Assembly (NCBI RefSeq): GCF_008807415.1
Contig: NZ_CP043626.1
Coordinates: forward strand, 4,378,501 to 4,442,500
Length of the DNA stretch: 64,000 nt
Reading direction: 5' to 3'
Source: Pseudomonas denitrificans (nom. rej.)
Lineage (GTDB): Bacteria; Pseudomonadota; Gammaproteobacteria; Pseudomonadales; Pseudomonadaceae
Shown: positions 37,139-46,817 of the stretch, piece by piece
How positions within the stretch are numbered: position 1 is the first letter of the stretch
How the letters are laid out: each line of letters starts with the position of its first letter
The notes under the pieces: model-generated
The model's database searches: none
What the model was told of the DNA's origin: nothing
Seen by the model: only the letters and a program-made list of their open reading frames with translations
Translations under genes and position numbers: made by a program

Positions 37139-38749
37139 ATGACCGAGCTCGACGATCCATCCCTCGACCGCCTCAAGCATCATTTCGCCCAGCGGGTGAT
37201 CCACCAGGCCCGGCACCTGCTGGAAGTCTGGCAGCGCCTGTCGCGCTCGGAGTGGAACAGCGCCGGCACGGCCGAGCTGGCCGAAGCCTGCCTGCGCCTG
37301 CAACGCTATGCCGAACGCTTCGAACAGGCCGAGCATGCGGACCTGGCCAAGGCCATCGACCAGTGTCTGCGCGCTGTGCAGGACAACCGCGGGCGTCTTT
37401 CCAGCGAGCTGATCACCGAACTCAACCGCCTGATGCAGCGCCTGTCGCGCACCGGCCTGCGCCACGGCGACCAGTTCGAGCAGACCAACCTGCCACCGCT
37501 GCGCAAGCCGGTCTACCTCGCCCTGCAGGACCAGGAACGCGCCGAGCGACTGGCCCAGCAGCTGGAATTCTTCGGCATGGCCGCGCAGCCGTGCGAGCAC
37601 GCCAACGCCTTCCGCGCCGCCATGGCCGACCGCCATCCGGCGGCCATCGTGATGGAAATCGACTTCGCCAACGGCCAGGGCCTGGCGCTGGCCGACGAGG
37701 CCCAGGCCGGTCTCAAGCAGAAGCTGCCGGTGCTGTTCTTCAGCCACGAAGAAACCGACACCCCGACCCGCCTGGCCGCTGCCCGCGCCGGTGGCCAGGA
37801 CTTCTTCAGTGGCGCGCTGGACGCCTCCGGCCTGCTGGAGAAGATCGAGACGCTGACCCGCGTGGCCCACTACGAGCCGTTCCGCGTGCTGATCGTCGAC
37901 GACTCCCGCGCCCAGGCCGCGCATACCGAGATGGTCCTCAACAGCGCCGGCATCGTCACCCGCGCCCTCACCGCGCCGCTGTCGGTGATGACCGAGCTGG
38001 CCGAGTTCCAGCCGGACCTGATCATCCTCGACATGTACATGCCCGAGTGCCTGGGCACCGAGCTGGCCAAGGTGATCCGCCAGCACGAGCGCTATGTGAG
38101 CGTGCCGATCATCTACCTGTCCGCCGAGGACGACCTGGACAAGCAGCTCGACGCCATGAGCGAAGGCGGCGACGACTTCCTCACCAAGCCGATCAAGCCG
38201 CGCCACCTGATCGCCACGGTGCGCAACCGCGCCGCCCGCGCGCGCAGCCTGAAGGCGCGGATGGTGCGCGACAGCCTCACGGGCCTGTACAACCACACGC
38301 ATACCCTGCAGCTGCTCGACGATGCCCGCTTCCGCGCGCGCCGCGAGGAGCGTCCGCTGACCTTCGCGATGCTCGACATCGACCACTTCAAGCGGGTCAA
38401 CGACACCTACGGCCACCCCATGGGCGACCGGGTAATCAAGAGCCTCGCGCTGTTCCTCAAGCAGCGTCTGCGCAAGACCGACCACATCGGCCGTTACGGC
38501 GGCGAAGAGTTTGCCGTGGTACTGCCGGACACCGACGCCGCCTCGGCGCACAAGGTGCTGGAGGAAATCCGCCAGCGCTTCGCCGAGATCCATTACCCCG
38601 CGCAGCCCCACGACCTGTCCTGCACCTTCAGCTGCGGCATCGCCGAGCTGGGCGAAGAGATGGACATCAAGACCCTCGCCAAGCAGGCCGACGAGGCGCT
38701 GTACACCGCCAAGCACGGCGGCCGCAACCGCGTCGAGGTCTACAAGTAA
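37139..38749 (+). CDS. gcbA: Diguanylate cyclase GcbA: two REC domains and GGDEF
   Basis: In P. aeruginosa GcbA makes c-di-GMP and promotes early surface attachment. The 536-residue product has a helical N-terminus (about 1-110, perhaps Hpt-like), a degenerate receiver (about 124-240), a good receiver (248-365) with LIVDDS and phosphoacceptor Asp298 in LIILDMYMP, and a GGDEF domain (about 370-536). The active loop is GGEEF (454-458), the Mg site is LDIDHFK and RKTD at 445-448 is an intact I-site, so feedback control is likely. No HTH is present. It is a single gene divergent from the DUF2333 gene. Confidence 0.9.
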   Translation: MTELDDPSLDRLKHHFAQRVIHQARHLLEVWQRLSRSEWNSAGTAELAEACLRLQRYAERFEQAEHADLAKAIDQCLRAVQDNRGRLSSELITELNRLMQRLSRTGLRHGDQFEQTNLPPLRKPVYLALQDQERAERLAQQLEFFGMAAQPCEHANAFRAAMADRHPAAIVMEIDFANGQGLALADEAQAGLKQKLPVLFFSHEETDTPTRLAAARAGGQDFFSGALDASGLLEKIETLTRVAHYEPFRVLIVDDSRAQAAHTEMVLNSAGIVTRALTAPLSVMTELAEFQPDLIILDMYMPECLGTELAKVIRQHERYVSVPIIYLSAEDDLDKQLDAMSEGGDDFLTKPIKPRHLIATVRNRAARARSLKARMVRDSLTGLYNHTHTLQLLDDARFRARREERPLTFAMLDIDHFKRVNDTYGHPMGDRVIKSLALFLKQRLRKTDHIGRYGGEEFAVVLPDTDAASAHKVLEEIRQRFAEIHYPAQPHDLSCTFSCGIAELGEEMDIKTLAKQADEALYTAKHGGRNRVEVYK

Positions 38750-38810
38750 CTCCCGCCGCCGGTCCGGCGCGGCGCTCTGCCGCGCCATTTCCCGACCGGA
38801 TGCTGGCACC

Positions 38811-38839
38811 GTGTCATCAGCCAGTAACGAAACTGCAAT
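38811..38839 (+). promoter_or_regulatory. Pho box with three half-sites before ctpL
   Basis: GTGTCAT, CAGTAAC and CTGCAAT are spaced by four bases each (CAGC and GAAA), so they repeat every 11 bases as in PhoB sites (CTGTCAT and CTGT(A/C)A(C/T)). Each matches its best consensus form at six of seven bases. The third repeat ends 44 bases before the ctpL ATG. It fits phosphate-starvation control of this receptor. Confidence 0.7.
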
Positions 38840-38883
38840 AGGTTCAGGGCTCGCCGTTTTTTCGCTGTCGGTCGAGACCTGCC

Positions 38884-40851
38884 ATGCGCCTCAAGCTGCT
38901 CACCAACCTCAACACCTTCCTGCTCCTGCTCGTCTGCCTCGCGCTGGGCGCCACCCTGTGGTGGTCGCAACGCGCCCTGGAGCGCCCGTTCACGCTGATG
39001 GACCGCTACCTGGAGCTCTCCCAGGGCTTCGAGCGCAAGGTCGCGCAGAACATCCAGGCGTACCTCGCCAGCGGCGACGCGCTCAAGCAGAAAGCCGCCC
39101 AGCAGGGCCTGGACGAACTCGCCCAGGAGCTGCCGCAACTGCCGGACAGCCTCAGCCAACTGCTCGGCCAGAGCCTCGACGAACTGCGCCAGTTCAGCGG
39201 CAACCAACTGCTCGCCGCCGGCAAGCTTGCCGGCGACCCGCAGGGCCTGCTGCTGCAGGCCGAGCGTGACCTGCTGGCCGCGCTGGACCAGCTCGGCACT
39301 TACGCCGACGCCAGCCAGAACCCTGCCGCCGCCGAGTACCGCACCCCGCTGCTGCAAGCCGGCCTGCACCTGACGCGCCTGGCCCACGCCCGTGCCAAGC
39401 TGGTGGAGAGCGGCAACCCGGCGCTGGCCGAAGACATCCAGCGCGAGCTGGAAACCCTGCGTCAGTTGGCCGAGCGCATCGACGCCCTGCCCCTTCTCGG
39501 CGTGCTGGAGCAACAGGCCTCCGCCTCCGACGACTTCGCCGCCATGATGGGCCTGGAATCCCAGCCGGCTGCCCAGGCGCAGAGCGAGGACCGTGGCGTC
39601 ACCCTGAAGCGCGACCTCGCCAGCGTGCTGCGCCGCTACCCGGACGAACTGAATCGCACCCGCCAGCTGATCGCCCAGCGCCAGGAGCTGGCCAACGCCA
39701 CCGCCCAGCGCCTGGGCGCCGTGCAGCAGGCGCTGGCGACCCTGGAGCCGCAGGTGCGCGAGGAGCGCTCGAAGATCCAGACCCAGGTGCGCATCATCCA
39801 GGGCGCGCTGATCGCCCTGATTCTCGCTACCGCGCTGCTCATCGACACCCTGCAACGCCGCCTGGCGCGCGTGCTTGGCCAACTGGTCCCGGCGCTCTCC
39901 ACCTGGGCCCGTGGCGACTTCGCCAGGCCCATCGCCCTGGCCACCCGCACCCGCGACCTGGTGGAACTGCAGGAATCGCTGAACCGCCTGCGCGACTTCC
40001 TCGGCACCCTGGTCGGCACCATCCACCAGCGCGCCGAGGAAGTCGCCGGCAGCAGCCGCGCCCTGGCCGAGCTCAGCGGCGGCCTGCACGCCGGAGCCGA
40101 GCGCCAGGCAAGCGATACCGGGGAAATCCGCGACGCGCTGGGCAACATGGAAGCGGCGATCCAGCAGGTGGCCGGCGACGCCAGCCAGGCCGCTTCGGCC
40201 AGCCACGCAGCCGGTACGGCCGTCGAGCAGGGCCAGCAGGTGATCGGCAACAGCCTGAGCGGCATGCGCGCGCTGGTGGACGAAGTGCAGAGCAACGCCC
40301 AGGCCATCGAGAACCTCGCCGAGGAGTCGGCCACGATCGGCAACGTGCTGGGGGTGATCCGCTCCATTGCCGACCAGACCAACCTGCTGGCGCTCAACGC
40401 CGCCATCGAGGCCGCGCGGGCTGGCGAACAGGGCCGCGGGTTTGCCGTGGTCGCCGAGGAAGTGCGCTCGCTGGCCCTGCGCACCACCGGCGCCACCGAG
40501 GAAATCCAGCAGCTCACCGCGCGTCTGCAGCAGGCTGCGCGGCAGTCGGTGGAGGCGATGCGCAGCCAGGTCGAGCACGCGGAAGTCACCGCCAACCAGG
40601 CCGGCGCCGCCGAGGGCGCGCTGGACGAAGTGGTCGGCGCCATCCGCACCATCGCCAGCATGGCCGAGCGCATCGCCGAAAGCTCCGCCCAGCAGAGCGG
40701 CGCAGTGAGCGAAATACGCTCGCACAGCGAACGCATCCACGAACTGGGCAGCGAGAACCTGCGCCTGATCGGCCAGGGACGCAGCCAGGGCGAACAACTG
40801 CAGGAACTGGGAGGTGCGTTGCACACCGCCGTGCGGGCGTTCCGTGTCTGA
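38884..40851 (+). CDS. ctpL: Methyl-accepting chemotaxis protein, CtpL-type phosphate receptor
   Basis: The 655-residue product has two membrane helices (about residues 7-27 and 302-325) around a helical periplasmic sensor domain. A short HAMP-like linker (about 326-375) follows, then a signalling domain with the hairpin motif [20 protein letters not shown] ([19 protein letters not shown], near residue 500). From memory, P. aeruginosa CtpL is the inorganic-phosphate receptor in the same place (next to gcbA), and an upstream Pho box supports this. Its periplasmic domain would bind a phosphate-loaded partner or ligand; this is inferred by synteny. The sequence is intact. Confidence 0.87.
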   Translation: MRLKLLTNLNTFLLLLVCLALGATLWWSQRALERPFTLMDRYLELSQGFERKVAQNIQAYLASGDALKQKAAQQGLDELAQELPQLPDSLSQLLGQSLDELRQFSGNQLLAAGKLAGDPQGLLLQAERDLLAALDQLGTYADASQNPAAAEYRTPLLQAGLHLTRLAHARAKLVESGNPALAEDIQRELETLRQLAERIDALPLLGVLEQQASASDDFAAMMGLESQPAAQAQSEDRGVTLKRDLASVLRRYPDELNRTRQLIAQRQELANATAQRLGAVQQALATLEPQVREERSKIQTQVRIIQGALIALILATALLIDTLQRRLARVLGQLVPALSTWARGDFARPIALATRTRDLVELQESLNRLRDFLGTLVGTIHQRAEEVAGSSRALAELSGGLHAGAERQASDTGEIRDALGNMEAAIQQVAGDASQAASASHAAGTAVEQGQQVIGNSLSGMRALVDEVQSNAQAIENLAEESATIGNVLGVIRSIADQTNLLALNAAIEAARAGEQGRGFAVVAEEVRSLALRTTGATEEIQQLTARLQQAARQSVEAMRSQVEHAEVTANQAGAAEGALDEVVGAIRTIASMAERIAESSAQQSGAVSEIRSHSERIHELGSENLRLIGQGRSQGEQLQELGGALHTAVRAFRV

Positions 40852-40887
40852 CGACGTCATACGCCCGACGCCTGGGATCAGGCATTT

Positions 40888-40969
40888 GTAGGATGGGTGG
40901 AGCGCAGCGATACCCATCAATCGCCGTGCGCAGGCAGCATGGGTATCGCTGCGCTCCACGCCATCCTAC
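40888..40969. repeat. Palindromic repeat, family A, copy 3
   Basis: GTAGGATGGGTGGAGCGCAG faces CTGCGCTCCACGCCATCCTAC. It separates the convergent ctpL and speB genes and may stop transcription from both. Confidence 0.85.
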
Positions 40970-41017
40970 GTCCGGTTTTTCCTGTACGCGCAGGCGCTGG
41001 GGCAGTTCAAGGCGGAG

Positions 41018-41980
41018 TCAGCGCTCGCCAAGCTTGTGCCGCGCCGCGTACAGGCAAACCATCTCCATCGCCAGGGTCGCTCCGGCCAGCGCGGTGATTT
41101 CGGCGTTGTCGTAGGGCGGCGCGACTTCCACCACGTCCATCCCCACCAGGTTGATGCCACGCAGCGCGCGGAGGATTTCCAGCGCCTGGTGCGAGCTCAG
41201 CCCGCCACAGACCGGCGTACCGGTACCCGGTGCGAAAGCCGGGTCGAGGCAGTCGATGTCGAAGGTCAGATACACCGGGTTGTCGCCCACCCGTGCGCGA
41301 ATACGCTCGGCGATGGCCTGCGGCGTGTTGCGATGCACCTCGCGGGCGTCCAGCACCTGGAAGCCCATCACATCGTCGTTGGTGGTGCGCAAGCCGACCT
41401 GCACCGAGCGCGCCGGGTCGACCAGACCTTCACGGGCGGCGTGGTAGAACATGGTGCCGTGGTCGATGCGCTGGCAATCCTCGTCCGGCCAGGTGTCACT
41501 GTGGGCGTCGAAGTGGATCAGCGACAGCGGCCCGTGCTTCTTCGCGTGGGCCTTGAGCAGCGGGTAGCTGATGAAGTGGTCGCCGCCCAGGGTCAGCAGC
41601 GCGCAGCCGGCATCGAGAATGCGCGCGGCGTGGGCTTCGATGACGTCCGGGGTTTCCTGCGGCACGCCGTGGTCGAAGGAACAATCGCCGTAGTCGATCA
41701 CCGCCAGGTGGTCGAAGGGGTCGAATTCCCAGGGGAAGTGCCGGGCCCAGGCCATCTGTACCGAGGCGGCGCGGATCGCCCGCGGTCCGAAGCGGCTGCC
41801 GGGGCGGTTGGTGGTGGCGGTGTCGAAGGGCACGCCGCTGACCACCAGGTCGACGCCGCGCAGGTCGCGGCTGTAGCGGCGGCGCATGAAGCTGGTAATG
41901 CCGGCGTAGGTGGATTCGGCGGCGGTGCCGTAAAGGCTGTTGCGGGTGATGGCCTGGTCGTTGTCTTGGGCGAGATCCAT
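41018..41980 (-). CDS. speB: Agmatinase (ureohydrolase)
   Basis: SpeB hydrolyses agmatine to putrescine and urea using two Mn2+ ions. The 320-residue product carries the family metal motifs GGDHF, HFDAHSDT (binding Mn through His and Asp) and FDIDCLDPAFAPGTGTP. The substrate loop PGSRFGPRAIR is also conserved. It is closest to E. coli SpeB in the motif spacing, though Pseudomonas also has guanidinobutyrase and guanidinopropionase of the same fold, so the exact substrate is not certain. It lies 107 bases downstream of the polyamine-binding-protein gene on the same strand, which supports a polyamine role. Confidence 0.85.
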   Translation of the reverse strand: MDLAQDNDQAITRNSLYGTAAESTYAGITSFMRRRYSRDLRGVDLVVSGVPFDTATTNRPGSRFGPRAIRAASVQMAWARHFPWEFDPFDHLAVIDYGDCSFDHGVPQETPDVIEAHAARILDAGCALLTLGGDHFISYPLLKAHAKKHGPLSLIHFDAHSDTWPDEDCQRIDHGTMFYHAAREGLVDPARSVQVGLRTTNDDVMGFQVLDAREVHRNTPQAIAERIRARVGDNPVYLTFDIDCLDPAFAPGTGTPVCGGLSSHQALEILRALRGINLVGMDVVEVAPPYDNAEITALAGATLAMEMVCLYAARHKLGER

Positions 41981-42037
41981 GGCTTCCTCATTTTTTAGTT
42001 ATCGGTTGGTCACGGTGATTCAGGGAACGTCCGCTAC

Positions 42038-42073
42038 GTAGGGCGGATAACGCTGGCGCGTTATGCGCCCTAC
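42038..42073. repeat. Short palindromic repeat GTAGGGCGGATAAC type
   Basis: GTAGGGCGGATAACG faces CGTTATGCGCCCTAC around a short loop. It lies between the polyamine-binding-protein gene and speB. On the plus strand it is followed by an A run. This resembles a common Pseudomonas intergenic repeat; only one copy is in this window. Confidence 0.7.
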
Positions 42074-42086
42074 AAAAAACGGCTCC

Positions 42087-43178
42087 TCAGCTACGGGTAC
42101 GGAACGCCGACCACAGCCGGGTGCGCTCGCGTTGCTGTTTCAAGGTCAGCAATTGCTCGCCGAACAGCTTCTGGCGCACGGCCGGCGCCGGGTATATGTC
42201 CGGGTCGCTGGCGACATCGGCATTCAGCAATGGCGTGGCCTTCAGGTTGGCGTTGGCGAAGTACAGGGTGTTGGTCAGCTCGGCGATGGAATCCGGGCGC
42301 AGCATGAAGTCGATGAAGGCGCGGGCTTCCTGCGGGTGTGGCGCGTCCACCGGGATGGCCATGGTGTCGAACCAGATCAGCGTGCCCTCCTTCGGAATCC
42401 GGTAGATCACCTCGAACGGCTTGTTCGCCTGCTTCGCCTGCGCAGCGCCCATCAGCGCGTCGCCGGTGTAGGTCAGGGCCACACACAGCGTGCCGTTGGC
42501 CAGGTCGTTGATGTGCTTGCCGCTGGCGATGTAGCGCACGCTGGGCTGCAGCTTCTCCAGCAATTGACGAACTTCGGCCAGGTCGGCCGCGTCGGTGCTG
42601 TAGGGCGACTTGCCCAGGTAATTCAGCGCCACGCTGATGACTTCCTGCGGCGAGTCGATCAACGAGATGCCGCAGTCGGCCAGGCGGCTGGCGTACTCGG
42701 GCTTGAACAGCAGGTCGAGACTGTCCAGCGGTGCGTCGGGGATGCGCTTGAGCACTGCGTCCTTGTTGATCGCCAGGCCCACGGTGCCCCAGGTGTAGGG
42801 CACGCCGAAGCGGTTGCCGGGGTCGATGGCGGCCAGCTTGGCGAGCAGGTCCGGGTCGAGGTTGGCGAAGTTCTTCAATTGCGCGTCGTTCAACGGCTGC
42901 ACGGCCTTGGCCTGGATGGCGCGGGCCAGCCCGCTGCTGGCGGGGAACACGACGTCGTAGCCGCTGCGGCCGGTCATCAGCTTGCTGTCGAGCACCTCGG
43001 CGCTGTCGAAGGTGTCGTATTTGACGCGGATGCCGGTTTCCTTCTGGAAGCGTTGCAGGGCATCGGCGCCGACGTAATCCGCCCAGTTGTAGAGGTTGAG
43101 CACCCGCTCCTGCGCCTGCAGGGGCATGGCCAGGGCCACGGCCAGCGCCGTGAGAGAAGCCCGGAAGAACGCACGCAT
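42087..43178 (-). CDS. Polyamine ABC transporter substrate-binding protein (PotF/SpuD-like)
   Basis: The chosen start ATG 43178 follows GAGG by eight bases. The 363-residue product has a signal peptide (about 22 residues, ending MPLQAQE). The mature protein has the PotF/SpuD N-terminal LNLYNWADYVG and the conserved lobes GYDVVFPASSG and PYTWGTVGLA. This family binds putrescine, spermidine or agmatine in the periplasm. No permease or ATPase gene follows, so it may deliver to a transporter encoded elsewhere. It is divergent from the LysR gene, with a shared operator region. Confidence 0.87.
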   Translation of the reverse strand: MRAFFRASLTALAVALAMPLQAQERVLNLYNWADYVGADALQRFQKETGIRVKYDTFDSAEVLDSKLMTGRSGYDVVFPASSGLARAIQAKAVQPLNDAQLKNFANLDPDLLAKLAAIDPGNRFGVPYTWGTVGLAINKDAVLKRIPDAPLDSLDLLFKPEYASRLADCGISLIDSPQEVISVALNYLGKSPYSTDAADLAEVRQLLEKLQPSVRYIASGKHINDLANGTLCVALTYTGDALMGAAQAKQANKPFEVIYRIPKEGTLIWFDTMAIPVDAPHPQEARAFIDFMLRPDSIAELTNTLYFANANLKATPLLNADVASDPDIYPAPAVRQKLFGEQLLTLKQQRERTRLWSAFRTRS

Positions 43179-43229
43179 GATCATCGCCTCAGGTTGTTGT
43201 GGTTATGCGGCGAGCATGGGGCGGGCTTT

Positions 43230-43260
43230 ACTTTGTAAAAATACAAAGTTAATTACTTTG
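43230..43260. promoter_or_regulatory. LysR-type operator between polyamine-binding gene and LysR gene
   Basis: A perfect palindrome ACTTTGTA-AAAA-TACAAAGT (43230-43249) lies in the 114-base gap. A further half-site TTACTTTG follows at 43253-43260. It contains the T-N11-A pattern of LysR sites. It is positioned to act on both divergent promoters. Confidence 0.7.
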
Positions 43261-43292
43261 GCATTTCATCATGACAATGTTTGGAGACGGCC

Positions 43293-44201
43293 ATGCTCAG
43301 CCAATTGCGCGACCTCGACCTGCAACTGCTGCGGCTGTTCGTCACCGTGGTGGAATGCGGCGGCTTCAGCGCCGCGCAGGGCGAGCTGGGGCTGAGCCAG
43401 CCGAGCATCAGCATCCAGATGGCCAAGCTGGAGACGCGCCTGGGCTACCGCCTGTGCGAGCGCGGCAAGGGCGGCTTTCGCCTGACGCCCAAGGGCGAGC
43501 ACCTGCTGCAATCGACGCGGCGCCTGTTCCTCGCCATCGAGGGCTTCCGCGACGAGGCCCGCGGTGTCGCCGACAAGCTGCTCGGCGAGGTACGCATCGG
43601 GCTTTCCGAAGGGCTGGACGTGGAAGTACTGGCGCAGCTGTCCGGGGCCATCCGGCGCTTCCGCCAGCGCAATGAAGCCGTCAGCCTGGAACTGATCACC
43701 GCCACACCCGCCGAGCTGGAGCGCATGCTACTGCAGGACCGCCTGCACCTGGCAGTCGGCTATTTCGCCGGGACCCAGGCGGCGCTGGAACATGTCGAGC
43801 TGTTCAGCGAACCCCAGGGTCTCTACTGCGGCGCCGGGCACTCGGCCTTCAGCGAGAAGAAACCGACCCGCGACTCCCTCGCCGACGCCGACCAGGTCCT
43901 GCACCCCTACCGCTTCATCGCCGCCGACGAGCCGCTGCAAACCAGCCGCAGCAGCGCGCGCTGCGAGCAGGTGGACGGCAGCCTGGCCTTCATCCTCTCC
44001 GGCGCGCACATCGGCTACCTGCCCAGGCATGTCGCCCAGCCGTGGATCGAGCGTGGCCAGCTGCGCGAACTGCTGCGCGGCGAACTGGGCTTCGACGTGG
44101 CCTTCAGCCTGACCCGCCACCGCGGCCGCCACCCCGGTGACGCTGAGCAGGCCTTCGTCAGCGATCTGTTGACAGCCTTCGGCCAGCACGCGGCCGATTG
44201 A
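43293..44201 (+). CDS. LysR-family transcriptional regulator
   Basis: The ATG at 43293 follows GGAG by six bases. The 302-residue product has an N-terminal winged HTH (RDLDLQLLRLFVTVVECGGF ... ELGLSQPSISIQMAKLE) and a LysR effector domain in two lobes (LLGEVRIGLSEGL, LHLAVGYFAG). It is divergent from the polyamine-binding-protein gene and so probably controls it and speB. The effector is unknown, perhaps agmatine or another guanidine or polyamine compound. Confidence 0.9.
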   Translation: MLSQLRDLDLQLLRLFVTVVECGGFSAAQGELGLSQPSISIQMAKLETRLGYRLCERGKGGFRLTPKGEHLLQSTRRLFLAIEGFRDEARGVADKLLGEVRIGLSEGLDVEVLAQLSGAIRRFRQRNEAVSLELITATPAELERMLLQDRLHLAVGYFAGTQAALEHVELFSEPQGLYCGAGHSAFSEKKPTRDSLADADQVLHPYRFIAADEPLQTSRSSARCEQVDGSLAFILSGAHIGYLPRHVAQPWIERGQLRELLRGELGFDVAFSLTRHRGRHPGDAEQAFVSDLLTAFGQHAAD

Positions 44202-44346
44202 CGCAGCGGCGTCACGGGAACCGGGACTCGTAGGCGCAGTCCCACAGCGTCTATCACTTCTTGTGACAGCTGATCCGGCAACGCCTCGGGCCGCGCCGGA
44301 AGCTTTCCGCTATCATGCCCGCCACCCTGTAGTCCGCGAGATGTCC

Positions 44347-46200
44347 ATGCGCCGCCTGCTCACCCTGCTTCTGCTCCTGGTCGCCCTGCCCGCTTCCGCC
44401 GGCCTGTTCGACAAACCCGCCGACAAGGGCGGCTTCGCCGTCGGGCAACCGGCCAAGGGCGACTTCCTGCCGGTGGCCGAGGCCTTCCGCGTCAGCGTCG
44501 AGGACAGCGACAGCCAGCAGGTGAAGCTGCGCTTCATCAACGCCGATGGCTACTACCTCTACCAGCACCGTTTCAGCTTCAAGGTCGAGCCCGCCGACAG
44601 CGGCGTGAGCGTCGGCGAAGTGAAGCTGCCACAGGGCAAGCAGCACCACGACGACTACTTCGGCGACACGGTGGTCTACTACGCCATCACCGACATCGAC
44701 GTGCCGCTGGTGAACCCGCAGCACAAGCCCTTCACCCTGGTCGTCAGCTACCAGGGCTGCGCCGACAAGGGCCTGTGCTATGCGCCGGAAACCACCCGCC
44801 TGCAGATCGCCGACGGCCAGGCCGCCAGCGTGGTGACCGGCCCCGCACCTTCCGCCGCTGCCAAATCCTCCGCCACTTCGGCCAACCCGCTGGCCAGCCT
44901 GCTGGGCGACCACGAGCAGGGCAAGATCAAGAAACTCGGCCGAGCGCTGGCGATCTTCTTCCTGCTGGGCCTGGCGCTGACCTTCACCCCCTGCGTACTG
45001 CCGATGCTGCCGATCCTCTCCGGCGTCGTGCTGCGTGGTCGTCCGGGCGGCATGCGCGGCCTGGCGCTGTCGCTCGCCTATGTGCTGCCGATGGCCGCCT
45101 GCTATGCGGTGCTCGGCACCCTGATGGGCCTGTTCGGCGCCAAGCTCAACCTGCAGGCAATGCTGCAGTCGCCCTGGGTGCTGATCCCCTTCGCGGCGTT
45201 CTTCGTGGTCTTCGCCATCGCCATGTTCGGTGCCTTCGAGCTGCGCCTGCCGGGCTTCGTGCGCGAGCGTCTGGACAAGATGGCCAACAACACCCGCGGC
45301 GGCTCCATCGCCGGCGCGGCGACCCTGGGCGTGCTCTCCAGCCTGCTGGTATCGCCCTGCGTCACCGCCCCGCTGGCCGGCCTGCTGCTGTACATCAGCA
45401 GCACCGGCGATGCGGTGGGTGGCGGCCTGCTGCTGTTCTCCCTGGGCCTGGGCATGGGCACGCCGCTGGTGATCTTCGCCGTCGGCGGCGGCGCGCTGCT
45501 GCCCAAGAGCGGCGCCTGGATGAACGGCGTGCGCAACGTCTTCGGCGTGATGCTGCTGGCCGTGGCCATCTGGATGCTCGACCGCATCGTCTCCGGCCCG
45601 GTCTCGCTGACCCTCTGGGGCACCCTGGCCGGCGGCATCGCCCTGGCCATCGGCACCCTCGAACTGGGGCCGAAGAAGCCCCTGCAGCGCCTCGGTCAAT
45701 TGCTCGGCCTGATGCTGCTGGTTTACGCCGTGGCCGCCTGGACCGGCGCCCTGCGCGGCGAATCCGACCCGCTGCACCCGCTGGGCCGCAGCGGCCCCGG
45801 CCTGCATGCGGGCCCGCCGACGTCCACCCCCGGCGACTGGCAGAACATCACCACCCCGGCGCAGCTCAACGCCGCGCTGGCCAGCGCCCAGGCCGCCGGT
45901 CGGCCGGTACTGCTGGACTGGTACGCCGACTGGTGCATCAGCTGCAAGATCATCGAGCGCCAGGTACTGCCGGCGCCGGAAGTGCAGTCGCAACTGCCCG
46001 GCTTCGTCCTGCTGCGCTTCGACATGACCGCCAGCACCGAGGAGCAGCGCGCCCTGCTCGACCGCTACAACCTGTTCGGCCCGCCCGCGCTGCTGTTCTT
46101 TTCGGCAAAAGGCGACGAATGGAGCGACCTGCGCATCATCGGCGAGACCGACGCCGCCACCCTCGCCGACCGCCTGAAACAGGCTGGAACGCGCTCCTGA
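44347..46200 (+). CDS. dsbD: Thiol:disulfide interchange protein DsbD
   Basis: DsbD carries electrons from cytoplasmic thioredoxin to periplasmic DsbC and cytochrome c maturation. The 617-residue product (start 44347, after GAG/GA site; an ATG six bases before is possible) has a signal peptide, an alpha domain with Cys pair CADKGLC, eight membrane helices with PCVLP and PCVTAP (the two redox Cys), and a C-terminal thioredoxin domain WYADWCISCK. All six redox Cys are present. From memory the PAO1 counterpart is DipZ. A single transcription unit upstream of aroQ. Confidence 0.95.
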   Translation: MRRLLTLLLLLVALPASAGLFDKPADKGGFAVGQPAKGDFLPVAEAFRVSVEDSDSQQVKLRFINADGYYLYQHRFSFKVEPADSGVSVGEVKLPQGKQHHDDYFGDTVVYYAITDIDVPLVNPQHKPFTLVVSYQGCADKGLCYAPETTRLQIADGQAASVVTGPAPSAAAKSSATSANPLASLLGDHEQGKIKKLGRALAIFFLLGLALTFTPCVLPMLPILSGVVLRGRPGGMRGLALSLAYVLPMAACYAVLGTLMGLFGAKLNLQAMLQSPWVLIPFAAFFVVFAIAMFGAFELRLPGFVRERLDKMANNTRGGSIAGAATLGVLSSLLVSPCVTAPLAGLLLYISSTGDAVGGGLLLFSLGLGMGTPLVIFAVGGGALLPKSGAWMNGVRNVFGVMLLAVAIWMLDRIVSGPVSLTLWGTLAGGIALAIGTLELGPKKPLQRLGQLLGLMLLVYAVAAWTGALRGESDPLHPLGRSGPGLHAGPPTSTPGDWQNITTPAQLNAALASAQAAGRPVLLDWYADWCISCKIIERQVLPAPEVQSQLPGFVLLRFDMTASTEEQRALLDRYNLFGPPALLFFSAKGDEWSDLRIIGETDAATLADRLKQAGTRS

Positions 46201-46274
46201 TCACAGTTTTATTGCAATGGTTTTGCCGTAATCGGCTGGCAACATGCTGACATCTACGGCAAAACCCGCATGAC

Positions 46275-46304
46275 TGGACAGTCACGCCGGCTTTCCGGCA
46301 TAGT
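46275..46304 (+). promoter_or_regulatory. Possible sigma-70 promoter of aroQ-accBC
   Basis: TGGACA (46275-46280), an 18-base spacer and CATAGT (46299-46304) resemble a -35/-10 pair. It lies 46 bases before the aroQ start. The match is moderate. Confidence 0.35.
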
Positions 46305-46349
46305 CCCGCCCTATCTTTTCCCGCCAAGAACAAGGACTACCGCATCCAG

Positions 46350-46793
46350 ATGGCGACCTTACTGGTACTGCACGGGCCCAACCTCAATCTGCTGGGCACC
46401 CGCGAGCCCGACAAGTACGGCTCCGTCACCCTCGAGCAGATCAACCAGGACCTGGAGCGCCGCGCCCGCGAGGCCGGCCACCACCTGATGCACCTGCAGA
46501 GCAATGCCGAGTACGAACTGATCGACCGGATTCACGCCGCGCGCAACGAAGGCGTGGACTTCATCCTCATCAATCCGGCCGCTTTCACGCATACAAGTGT
46601 CGCTCTACGTGACGCATTGCTCGCAGTGAGCATCCCATTCATCGAAGTGCACCTCTCCAACGTGCACAAACGTGAACCTTTCCGGCATCACTCCTACTTT
46701 TCCGACGTGGCGGTAGGGGTGATCTGCGGTCTGGGAGCCACAGGCTACCGCCTGGCCCTGGAATCCGCCCTCGAACAACTTGAACGCCCGTGA
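46350..46793 (+). CDS. aroQ: 3-dehydroquinate dehydratase, type II
   Basis: AroQ turns 3-dehydroquinate into 3-dehydroshikimate in the shikimate pathway. The 147-residue product has the type II motifs: [16 protein letters not shown] with the active-site Tyr23, [10 protein letters not shown], and [17 protein letters not shown] with catalytic His. It precedes accB by 24 bases; the aroQ-accB-accC order is common in Pseudomonas. Confidence 0.96.
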   Translation: MATLLVLHGPNLNLLGTREPDKYGSVTLEQINQDLERRAREAGHHLMHLQSNAEYELIDRIHAARNEGVDFILINPAAFTHTSVALRDALLAVSIPFIEVHLSNVHKREPFRHHSYFSDVAVGVICGLGATGYRLALESALEQLERP

Positions 46794-46817
46794 CCTCACC
46801 TGGGAGAGCGAACACTG

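Noticed and set aside
43281..43292. Upstream start for the LysR gene
   Set aside because: It is not an ATG and lies on top of the GGAG ribosome site used by the ATG at 43293.
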